From NCBI GenBank assembly GCA_022792835.1, contig JAAWBT010000014.1:16590-80589 (forward strand): 64,000 nucleotides of DNA, in the 5' to 3' direction. Under the pieces are notes generated by a model, which was not told the origin of the DNA, searched no databases, and saw nothing but the letters and a program-made list of their open reading frames with translations. Of the stretch, positions 56,309 to 64,000 are shown in pieces (within the stretch, counting starts at the first letter, position 1; each line of letters opens with the position of its first letter). The translations under genes and the position numbers were made by a program. This stretch comes from Lachnospiraceae bacterium. GTDB lineage: Bacteria > Bacillota > Clostridia > Lachnospirales > Lachnospiraceae.

Positions 56309-56824
56309 TCACCCCCACTCCACCAGCATGCGAAGTTCATCGACCACCTGTCCGCCAGATTTTCCGGCCTCCTCGATGGTGACATCCGCATATTTCTCAT
56401 ACAGAGGGACCCTCTCTCGGTACAAATCCAAAAGGCTCATCCCGTCTTTTAAGGCCACCCCCCGGTCAACCAGATTCCCGAGCCGCTTTTCCAATTCCTC
56501 ATAACTGATCTTCAGATAGACAACTGTGCCGATCTCTTTGAAATGCTCCATGGCCGACGCCCCGTAGATCACGCTGCCTCCCGGTGCGATCACCGTCCGA
56601 TTTGCATCAATCTCCCTGTTAATCCGCTCTTCTATGGCTAAAAATCCCTCCAGTCCCTCGGCGGCAATGATCTCTTTCAAAAGCCGCTCCTCCTTCTCCT
56701 GGATCAGAAGATCCGAATCCAGAAATTTATAGCCCAGACGCTTCGCAAGAAGTACCCCGACCGTACTCTTTCCGGCGGCAGGCATACCAATCAGCGTAAT
56801 GTTATTCCAATTATAACGCATCAT
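56309..56824 (-). CDS. shikimate kinase family protein
   Basis: ITLIGMPAAGKSTVGVLLAKRLGYKFLDSDLLIQ; APGGSVIYG. Confidence 0.85.
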   Translation of the reverse strand: MMRYNWNNITLIGMPAAGKSTVGVLLAKRLGYKFLDSDLLIQEKEERLLKEIIAAEGLEGFLAIEERINREIDANRTVIAPGGSVIYGASAMEHFKEIGTVVYLKISYEELEKRLGNLVDRGVALKDGMSLLDLYRERVPLYEKYADVTIEEAGKSGGQVVDELRMLVEWG

Positions 56825-56931
56825 TTTTCCTTTCTTTTCCACTTTACACGGGACCATTGACTTTTATCCTGCTTTTCTGTTGCATATATTTCTGCTATTT
56901 ATTTCTTTGTATCCGGAAAACCCTAGAAACA

Positions 56932-58602
56932 CTACCCCTGCATCACCATCACTAACCCTGGCACAAACTGCTTCTTCCTGGACACCACGCCCGGCAGAGT
57001 CACAGAAAGCTCTGAGACAGCACAGCCTGGAAACGCCTGTTCCAAAAGCTGTACTCCGTTTGTCCCGTCACAGAGCACCTCTGTGGACTCGTCCAGAATG
57101 CCCGTCAGCATAAAAAACAGCAGATCCACTTTGTTTTTACTCTTCATCTTCTCAATATAAGGCGTCATCCGCTCCTTGAGTTCCACAAGCTCCGTCACAT
57201 CCATGGAGCTGATCTGCGAAATTCCCACTGTGGTACCGTCGATATCAAACACCTTATAATCCTGGTAAAAAATATCCTTTTCCGATTTCTTCTTCAGATT
57301 ACTTCCCGCGGCAAACATTTCCCTTGCCAGCTGCTTTGTGTCGATGCCAGCGATCTTTGCCAGAGCTTCTGCCACTTCCTTGTCCACTCCAGTACAAGTG
57401 GGCGAACGGTAGAGCAGAGTATCTGACACAATCGCACTACAGAGAAGCCCGGCCACCTCCGGCCCGATTTCCACCCCTGCTTCCCGGTATATCTGGTAAA
57501 TAATGGTCCCCGTGCATCCCAGAGGCTGGTTGCGGAAAAAGACAGGACCAATGGTCTCCAGACTCCCCAGCCGATGATGATCAATAATCTCCAGAATCTC
57601 GGCGCTCTCGATTCCAGGCACTGCCTGGGATCTCTCATTATGGTCCACCAGGATCACTTCCTTGCGCTTCATCCCCAGCAGGTTCCTCCGGGAAATCATT
57701 CCCTGATACCGGCCGTCCCGATCCAGGATCGGAAAATCCCGGTGCCGCTTGCTGGCCATAATATCCTTGATATCGTCCGTATAATCTTCCAGGTCAAAGC
57801 TTACGATCTGCTTGGTTTTCATAAAATACCCGATGGGCATACTCTGATTGATCAGCCTGGAGGCCGTAAACGTATCAAAAGGCGTGGAGATCACGGTACA
57901 CTGATGGTCCTCGGCCAGCTTCTTAATGGTCATCGACACCGGCGCGCCGTCACAGACCACAATGCAGCCTGCATTCATCTCAATAGCGCACAGCTGAGAT
58001 TCATAACGGTTTCCCAGAATCACCAGATCATGCTCCTCTATGTAGGACTCCATCAAATCCGGATTGGCTGCTGCCACCAGCACTTTCCCCTGATCAAAAT
58101 AATTCTTCTCGTCGCCCACCACCACGACCCCTTCCAGTGTCTCCTTGATGTTGACAAACTGGGTACAGGCAGCCGACAAAATGGCACTGTCGTACACATT
58201 CATATAAGAATTGGCAATGTCTCCAATGGTAATCAGTCCCTCCAGCCGGCTGTCTCTGGTGATGGGAAGTGTCACCACCCCCAGTTCTTTCATGAGCGTC
58301 CATGCCTTTTTCAGAGAAATATTAGAACGGACTCCCTTTGTTTTCCGGATCTCAATATCCTTGACCTGAGTCCTGACATCCTTAATAAGCTCCGGTACCG
58401 GAATATGAAATTTCTCCAGCACATATTGGGTTTCCGGATTGACCGCCCCAGCCCGACAAGGCATATGTTCCTTCCCGGTCAATGCCTGTTTCAGCCTCGC
58501 ATATGCGATAGCCGAACAGATGGAATCCGTATCCGGATTTCTGTGCCCCACCACAATCACTGCTCTTTTTGCTTCCTCCATACAAGCCTCCTCCTGTCTC
58601 AC
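56932..58602 (-). CDS. manganese-dependent inorganic pyrophosphatase with CBS/DRTGG insert
   Basis: IVVGHRNPDTDSICSAIAYARLK; EIIDHHRLGSLETIGPVFFRNQPLGCTGTIIYQIY. Confidence 0.93.
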   Translation of the reverse strand: MRQEEACMEEAKRAVIVVGHRNPDTDSICSAIAYARLKQALTGKEHMPCRAGAVNPETQYVLEKFHIPVPELIKDVRTQVKDIEIRKTKGVRSNISLKKAWTLMKELGVVTLPITRDSRLEGLITIGDIANSYMNVYDSAILSAACTQFVNIKETLEGVVVVGDEKNYFDQGKVLVAAANPDLMESYIEEHDLVILGNRYESQLCAIEMNAGCIVVCDGAPVSMTIKKLAEDHQCTVISTPFDTFTASRLINQSMPIGYFMKTKQIVSFDLEDYTDDIKDIMASKRHRDFPILDRDGRYQGMISRRNLLGMKRKEVILVDHNERSQAVPGIESAEILEIIDHHRLGSLETIGPVFFRNQPLGCTGTIIYQIYREAGVEIGPEVAGLLCSAIVSDTLLYRSPTCTGVDKEVAEALAKIAGIDTKQLAREMFAAGSNLKKKSEKDIFYQDYKVFDIDGTTVGISQISSMDVTELVELKERMTPYIEKMKSKNKVDLLFFMLTGILDESTEVLCDGTNGVQLLEQAFPGCAVSELSVTLPGVVSRKKQFVPGLVMVMQG

Positions 58603-58846
58603 AATATTTACATTTTATTCATTATATGTTCATATTTTATTCACAATTGGTTGTTATGCTATTTATACAAAAAAGTTGTATTTCAATTCGGTTTTTCGTC
58701 AAAATGCATATAGATTTTTCATAATTATCCCGGGGCATATGCTCCGGGAACTCCTCGTTTTAGAGGGTTTCTCTTTTTTTTCGTCAACCTGTACAGCTTC
58801 CCCTATTTCTACCCTCTACACCGATGAAGCTGCACCGCCCAATCGC

Positions 58847-58876
58847 GAAAAAGACGCTCAAACTTCATTTCGAGCG
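58847..58876 (-). terminator. intrinsic terminator of HPr-like gene
   Basis: Minus: GCGCTCgaaatgaagttTGAGCGTCTTTTT. Confidence 0.65.
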
Positions 58877-58990
58877 CCTTTCTGTGAAGCATATTTTATA
58901 GTTTTCTATATAATCATCGCCTGTTCTTGCGTGAACGGCGTCTGGTGCTTTAAAAAGATGCGGGATATGGTCCAGCTCCCGCTGCTGCTC

Positions 58991-59230
58991 TTACGCTTCT
59001 CCGTCGTACATAAACATCACAAGCTTCTGTACGTCATCCGGTTCGTGAGCGATCAGTTCCATCTCGCCGATGGTCTTGTCGGCAAATACACTGGCCAGAG
59101 CAACATACTGTGTCAGCTTGGATTTCAGGTTAAGCCTGTCACCCTCATTGGTTACTAACTCGACCTTGCCCTTGCACTCGTCGATCACCTTGAAAAGCTT
59201 CTCAACATCTTTGACATTCTTGACCTTCAT
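58991..59230 (-). CDS. HPr-like fold protein lacking active-site His
   Basis: MKVKNVKDVEKLFKVIDECKGKVELVTNEGDRLNLKSKLTQYVALASVFADKTIGEMEL. Confidence 0.65.
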   Translation of the reverse strand: MKVKNVKDVEKLFKVIDECKGKVELVTNEGDRLNLKSKLTQYVALASVFADKTIGEMELIAHEPDDVQKLVMFMYDGEA

Positions 59231-59254
59231 AACTGATATCTCCTTTCTTATTTT

Positions 59255-59273
59255 AACATAATTTCCTTATGTT
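59255..59273. promoter_or_regulatory. dyad upstream of the HPr-like gene
   Basis: AACATAA-tttcc-TTATGTT, perfect 7-bp arms, just upstream of RBS AAAGGAGA. Confidence 0.45.
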
Positions 59274-59317
59274 GGCTACATCATAGCATGCCTTTTTCCA
59301 TTTGTAAATAGGTCTTT

Positions 59318-61747
59318 CTATTTTCTACCATTCGACCAGAAGTCCCCGAGAAGAGACGGCAGTTTTTCGTAATTTATCACATGGCAGTCCGCCCACTCTC
59401 TGGGAAATAATCGTCGATATTCACCAGAAAGAAACCTATCATCCAGCAAAAGAATGATTCCCTCGTCCGAGTCTGTACGAATCACGCGGCCCGCCGCCTG
59501 CAGGACTTTGTTCATTCCTGGATAGCGATACGCGTAGGAAAAGCCGTCCTTACCTTGCTTTTCATACCAGTTTTTCAGGATTTCCCGCTCCGTACAGATT
59601 CCCGGAAGTCCTGTTCCAACCACCAAAACGCCGATGAGCTGTTCTCCCTGCAGATCAATGCCCTCAGAAAAGATCCCCCCCATGACACAGAAGGCTGCCA
59701 GGGACTTTTCCCGCTCCCGCGCAAATTGTGCCAGAAATTCTTCCCTGTCTGCCTCTGTCATCCGCGGGGACTGCACAAGAAATTCCGTACTGTCAGGCCT
59801 CTTTCTTGCCAAGGCAGTCTCATAAACTGCTTCCATATAAGAATAGGAGGGAAAATAGACCAGATAATTACCTTTTTTCCCAGAGACTGCCGCCAGGATA
59901 TAGTCCAGAACTTTCTCATATTCGCGGCGGTTTCTTCGCCTGTAACGGCTGCTCACATCCATGGCAGCGGCCAGAAGCCTTTTTGACGGATCAAAAGGCG
60001 AGGGGGCATATACTGCATATTCTTCTTCATTGCCGCAGAGCAGTTCTTTATAATAGCGGATAGGAAGAAAAGTCGCCGAAAAAAATACGGCGCTGTTCCC
60101 CTTGCTTAAGCAGGCCGAAAGATTATCTGCCGGGCTCACACAATAGAGACGCAACATAAAGGACTGCTCATTTACCGGCTCCGTATAAATACAGTAGGAT
60201 TCGTTCAGCCTCTCGTACATGTTCAGAAAATGGCGGACTGCCAGATAAAAATCCCCAAAATCTTCATTGCCGTCCAACACCCGAAATTCCTCCAGGAACG
60301 CTTCCATTTCCCCATATGCTCCTGTGAGCGCCAGGGCAAAAGCGTCCACCGAATCCCTCACAAGAGTCCCGTCACTTTCCCGTTTCATCTCCAGCAGCAT
60401 TTTGTTGCAGGAGGAAAGCCGTCTAGCCAGCTTTTGGCTATAAGGCTTCACAAAGGCCCTGGCTTTCAGGAAATCCTCTTTATATATTTCGGCGCTATAC
60501 ATTTCTCTGGCCCGCTCCACCAGATTGTGGGCCTCATCCACCAGAAATAAATATTCTCCCTCCGCCCCGTCCGCAAAATACCGTTTCAGCTGTACATTGG
60601 GGTCAAACACATAATTGTAATCACAGATAACCACATCCAGCCAGTCGCTTAAATCCAGAGAAAACTCATGGGGACAGACCTGATACCTCTCACACCAGCT
60701 AAGAATGCTCTCCCGCCCGGCCTTCTCCTCCAGATGGATATAGTCAAACACCGCCTCGTTCACCCGATCAAAATGTCCCTTCGCATAGGAACATGCCTCC
60801 GGATTACATTCTGGCCGTCTTCCCTCCCCTGTCATGGGACAGAGCTTTTCCTTTGCCGTCAGAGTGATGGACGACGCACGAAGCCCCTTCCCCCGTAAAA
60901 TCTCCATGGCCTCCTCTGCCACTGTCCTAGTGATCGTCTTTGCTGTCAGATAAAAAATCTTATCCCCCAGCCCTTCTCCCACAGCCATCACTGCAGGAAA
61001 CAGGACAGACATGGTCTTTCCGATGCCGGTAGGCGCCTGAATAAACAGTTTCCTTTTCTGCTCCATAGCCCGATAAGCCGATACTGCCAGTTCCCGCTGC
61101 CCCGGCCGGTAAGGAAAGGGAAAGGAAAGCTCCCGGATGGACGCATTTCTCTGTTCCCTGTGATGATAGAGAAACATCCCCCAGGCCGCATATTCTTCCA
61201 GAAGATGGGCCACGTAACGGCGGATTTCTTCTGGGGTGAGCTGCTCCTCAAAGCGACGGATTTCTTCGCTCTCTAAATGGCAGTAAGTGAGCTGGATGCC
61301 CACAAAGGCCGGTTCTTTTCTCTGATCAAAACGTCCGCCGTCCAGAGCCATACAGGCATAGCACATGGCCTGGGCCCGATGGACCGGGAGCGGTCCTTCC
61401 AAAGCCCAGATATCCCAGTAGACCCCTTTGATCTCATCCACAACAGGAACACCGTCCCGGACAAAAATCCCGTCCGCCCGCCCTTCCAGCGAGATCACCA
61501 GTTCCTCGACCTCATAATCTGCCTTTAAAGAAACTTCCGCCTCGTAGCCGCCGCCCATGCGGCCTTGAATCTTCCGGTGAATCCTGGCCCCGGCTGCCAT
61601 GGCCTCCGCTTCTTTCTTCCCCCTTCTGCGGTTGTCAATATCTCCGCTCCGAAGAAGAAATTCCACCAGATTCCGCACAGAAATCCGAATCCTGTTTTCG
61701 GTAAACTTTGCCACAATTTTTCCCCTTTTATCACGCATTCCCACCAC
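59318..61747 (-). CDS. PD-(D/E)XK nuclease-Rad3/DinG-type helicase
   Basis: N-term LEGRADGIFVRDGVPVVDEIKG (RecB/Cas4-like); QAPTGIGKTMSVLFPAV; Fe-S-type cysteines CPMTGEGRRPECNPEACSYAKG...CERYQVCPHE; FLVDEAHNLV (DEAH). Confidence 0.88.
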   Translation of the reverse strand: MVGMRDKRGKIVAKFTENRIRISVRNLVEFLLRSGDIDNRRRGKKEAEAMAAGARIHRKIQGRMGGGYEAEVSLKADYEVEELVISLEGRADGIFVRDGVPVVDEIKGVYWDIWALEGPLPVHRAQAMCYACMALDGGRFDQRKEPAFVGIQLTYCHLESEEIRRFEEQLTPEEIRRYVAHLLEEYAAWGMFLYHHREQRNASIRELSFPFPYRPGQRELAVSAYRAMEQKRKLFIQAPTGIGKTMSVLFPAVMAVGEGLGDKIFYLTAKTITRTVAEEAMEILRGKGLRASSITLTAKEKLCPMTGEGRRPECNPEACSYAKGHFDRVNEAVFDYIHLEEKAGRESILSWCERYQVCPHEFSLDLSDWLDVVICDYNYVFDPNVQLKRYFADGAEGEYLFLVDEAHNLVERAREMYSAEIYKEDFLKARAFVKPYSQKLARRLSSCNKMLLEMKRESDGTLVRDSVDAFALALTGAYGEMEAFLEEFRVLDGNEDFGDFYLAVRHFLNMYERLNESYCIYTEPVNEQSFMLRLYCVSPADNLSACLSKGNSAVFFSATFLPIRYYKELLCGNEEEYAVYAPSPFDPSKRLLAAAMDVSSRYRRRNRREYEKVLDYILAAVSGKKGNYLVYFPSYSYMEAVYETALARKRPDSTEFLVQSPRMTEADREEFLAQFAREREKSLAAFCVMGGIFSEGIDLQGEQLIGVLVVGTGLPGICTEREILKNWYEKQGKDGFSYAYRYPGMNKVLQAAGRVIRTDSDEGIILLLDDRFLSGEYRRLFPREWADCHVINYEKLPSLLGDFWSNGRK

Positions 61748-61750
61748 GGA

Positions 61751-61788
61751 AAAACAGGCCGCCGCCCATCTTGGCAGCAGCCTGTTTT
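61751..61788 (-). terminator. intrinsic terminator
   Basis: AAAACAGGCTGCTGCCaagatgGGCGGCGGCCTGTTTT. Confidence 0.8.
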
Positions 61789-61811
61789 CTTCGTCCTGAG
61801 ATCACCTTGGA

Positions 61812-62039
61812 TCAGCAGAATGCAAAGCGGTCCAGCACATCCTCCAGCGTCGTATCCATCCCACTGTACTGCACAGTCCAGGGCTGGCTTAGGTCTAAGC
61901 TCATGACGCCCAGGATGGATTTTGCATCCACTACCATCCTGTTATAATACACATCAACGTCAAAGCTACACCTACTCGCTGTTGAAACCAGTGTCTTTGC
62001 ATCTTCAACTCTTGATACCTTAATCTGTCTCTTTTTCAT
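61812..62039 (-). CDS. HPr family protein lacking His15, Ser46-like site retained (Crh-like)
   Basis: MKKRQIKVSRVEDAKTLVSTASRCSFDVDVYYNRMVVDAKSILGVMSLDLSQPW; start at ATG 62039. Confidence 0.8.
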   Translation of the reverse strand: MKKRQIKVSRVEDAKTLVSTASRCSFDVDVYYNRMVVDAKSILGVMSLDLSQPWTVQYSGMDTTLEDVLDRFAFC

Positions 62040-62224
62040 TTTCAACACCCCTTCAGAATAAAATTAAACTGTCACCTGATGTTGGAAAATGTTATATCAT
62101 TCCTCGTTTGGATTGTCAAGGCCGTTTATGCATTTTCGTGCATATTACCAAAAAACCAGCCCTCTCTCCCGGAAGGAAAAAGGAATTTCCTGTCAAAATG
62201 CCGATATGGATAAAGTGAACCAAT

Positions 62225-63556
62225 TTACTCTGCAGACTCTGCTGCAAATTCCAAAAGATATTCCTTCGTATTTTTTTCCGGGCAGTCAAGCACCACCTCC
62301 AGGCATCGCTCCAAGACAGCCCCAAGTTCCCGGCCCGGTTTCATTCCGGCCTCAATCAGATCCCGGCCATTTACAGCCAAATCCTTTAAAGACGTGCAGT
62401 CTCCTGCTTCTCTGATCTTCCGGTAATACTCACGGATCGTAACTAACTTCGGCAGATAAGTCTCCTGGGCATAAGAATTTTTTCCTCTGCTGTCCGCCTC
62501 ACAGACCTCTAAAAGCAGAGGAAACAGCTCGTCCCCCAACCGGTTCATGGCTTTTCTCACTCCTGCCTTTGAGACAGGAAAGGGAAAATCATGGTAATAT
62601 ACCAGTTTCGTCACTCCATCCAGAGTGGCATTGTCAAATTTCAATCCTCGGATGACCCCCTTTGCAAGCTCTGCACTGATCTTTGCATGGCCGTAAAAAT
62701 GGATAGTCCCGTCCGGGTCCATAATACTGGCCTGCGGCTTTCCAAAATCGTGAAGCAGCATGGTCCACCGGAGCAGATGATCTGCCCTCACGCTCTGCAA
62801 AGCTTTCAGCGTATGCTCTCCCACGGACAAATCATGGTAACGGTTCCTCTGGGGCGTTTCCATGATCCGGTCAAAGCCCGGCATGATAACCGCCGTGATC
62901 CCAAGCTCCCAGGCCCGTTTCAAATACTCCGGGTGACTGGAGAGAAGCAGTTTGTCAAGCTCTGCCTGAATTCGTTCCTTGCTGATCAGGGAAAGCCTTT
63001 GTGCCATTTCCCGAATAGCCGCCCCTGTCTTCTCCTCAATCACAAATCCAAGCTGGGCCGAAAAACGGACGGCCCGAAGAATCCGCAAGGCGTCTTCCGT
63101 AAACCGTTCTTTCGCCTCTCCCACAGCGCGGATAATTCCCTTCTGTAGATCTTCCATGCCTCTGAATTCATCAATGATCCCTGTTTTCGGACTGTAGGCC
63201 ATGGCATTGATGGTAAAATCTCTCCGTTTCAGATCTTCCGTCAGACTAGCTGTAAAGACCACCTCTTTTGGATGTCTCCCATCCTCATATTCTCCGTCCA
63301 CCCGGTAAGTGGTCACCTCATAGCCGCACTGCTTCAGGAGCACAGTAACCGTACCGTGTTTAATTCCCGTATCCACAGTCCTCTGAAACAACTGTTTTAC
63401 CTGTTTTGGTGTGGCCGAAGTGGTAATGTCCCAATCCCCCGGCTTCCGTCCCAATATGGTATCACGCACGCACCCGCCCACGGCATACGCCTCAAAGCCT
63501 GCTTTCTCCAACGTATCAATAATAAAAGCCACGTGGGCCGGAATTTTCATTCTCAT
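62225..63556 (-). CDS. cca: CCA tRNA nucleotidyltransferase with HD domain
   Basis: Likely start MRMKIPAHVAFIIDTLEKAGFEAYAVGGCVRD at 63556; GDWDITTSATP; RRDFTINAMAY. Confidence 0.93.
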   Translation of the reverse strand: MRMKIPAHVAFIIDTLEKAGFEAYAVGGCVRDTILGRKPGDWDITTSATPKQVKQLFQRTVDTGIKHGTVTVLLKQCGYEVTTYRVDGEYEDGRHPKEVVFTASLTEDLKRRDFTINAMAYSPKTGIIDEFRGMEDLQKGIIRAVGEAKERFTEDALRILRAVRFSAQLGFVIEEKTGAAIREMAQRLSLISKERIQAELDKLLLSSHPEYLKRAWELGITAVIMPGFDRIMETPQRNRYHDLSVGEHTLKALQSVRADHLLRWTMLLHDFGKPQASIMDPDGTIHFYGHAKISAELAKGVIRGLKFDNATLDGVTKLVYYHDFPFPVSKAGVRKAMNRLGDELFPLLLEVCEADSRGKNSYAQETYLPKLVTIREYYRKIREAGDCTSLKDLAVNGRDLIEAGMKPGRELGAVLERCLEVVLDCPEKNTKEYLLEFAAESAE

Positions 63557-63634
63557 AAGAGGGCCTCCTTTTCTTTCCCTTACATCATACCACAGCCTGG
63601 CATTCCCAGACAAGCAAACCTTTGGTAGAACAAA

Positions 63635-63749
63635 GATTGCGCAAAGCGCAATCGCCGCGCGTGAGCGGGCCTGAAAGGCTAATTTCCTTTCCGCGAACTG
63701 CGCATCCTCGCGGAGCGTTTTCATTTTATAGGATGCAATTTCCTATAAA
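63635..63749. repeat. cluster of consecutive hairpins (candidate interspersed repeat)
   Basis: GATTGCGC-aaa-GCGCAATC (63635-63653); GAAAGG...CCTTTC; TCCGCGA...TCGCGGA (63690-63714); TTTATAGGA-tgcaatt-TCCTATAAA (63725-63749). Confidence 0.8.
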
Positions 63750-63754
63750 GTAAG

Positions 63755-63774
63755 AAAAGGAGCCTCTCGGCTCC
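63755..63774 (-). terminator. terminator of fhs
   Basis: Minus: GGAGCC-gaga-GGCTCCTTTTCTT. Confidence 0.8.
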
Positions 63775-63798
63775 CTCTCCTGAAAATTCCAGTCTTAT

Positions 63799-64000
63799 TT
63801 AGAACAATCCAGTGATCTTTCCACTCTCGTCCACGTCGATCTTCTCGGCTGCCGGCACCTTGGGCAATCCGGGCATGGTCATGATCTCCCCGGTCAGGGC
63901 CACGATAAAGCCTGCGCCTGCAGAAATCTTCAGATTCCGCACAGTCACCTCAAAATCGGTCGGAGCGCCCAGCTTATTCTGATCGTCTGTTAAGCTGTAC
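63799..64000 (-). CDS. fhs: formate--tetrahydrofolate ligase, C-terminal fragment (truncated by window end)
   Basis: ...[59 protein letters not shown]. Confidence 0.92.
   Translation of the reverse strand, partial: YSLTDDQNKLGAPTDFEVTVRNLKISAGAGFIVALTGEIMTMPGLPKVPAAEKIDVDESGKITGLF

Noticed and set aside
57574-58713. 379-aa plus-strand ORF (and 58439-59158)
   Set aside because: Antisense to the Mn-dependent PPase; no domain, no convincing RBS
58603-58990. Possible ncRNA in the 390-bp gap between the PPase and HPr-like genes
   Set aside because: Contains hairpins (for example 58729-58748 and the 58847 terminator) but no conserved RNA family that I can recognise
63557-63724. N-terminal extension of the cca ORF (MKTLREDAQFAERKLAFQARSRAAIALCAIF...)
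   Set aside because: Runs through the hairpin repeat; true start MRMKIPAHV with RBS at 63556

Overview
Chromosomal window from a spore-forming Clostridia genome, probably Lachnospiraceae (inferred from spoIIID and overall protein style). Most genes are on the minus strand. Housekeeping content: argS, prfA-prmC-DUF1385-rpmE, cca, fhs (partial), malQ, a Mn-dependent PPase, tRNA-Ser(CGA), spoIIID. Accessory and less usual content: (1) a Kiwa-like kwaA-kwaB pair lying between hsdS and hsdM of a type I R-M operon that also carries a half-size HsdS-like gene and has a consensus promoter; (2) an EF-G/TetM-like translational GTPase fused to a YacP/Rae1-type NYN nuclease; (3) an XRE-HTH/aminotransferase fusion with a strong in-frame internal Shine-Dalgarno/start and four TTGAAC repeats in its promoter/5'UTR; (4) an Mrp/Mbh-like cation antiporter operon with four NuoL/M/N-type subunits and no redox subunits; (5) a MITE-like repeat with 19-bp terminal inverted repeats, present as a 99-bp and a 282-bp form, each abutting a stop codon; (6) two further hairpin-rich intergenic repeats. 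All calls come from reading the sequence and from family knowledge. No database search was run.
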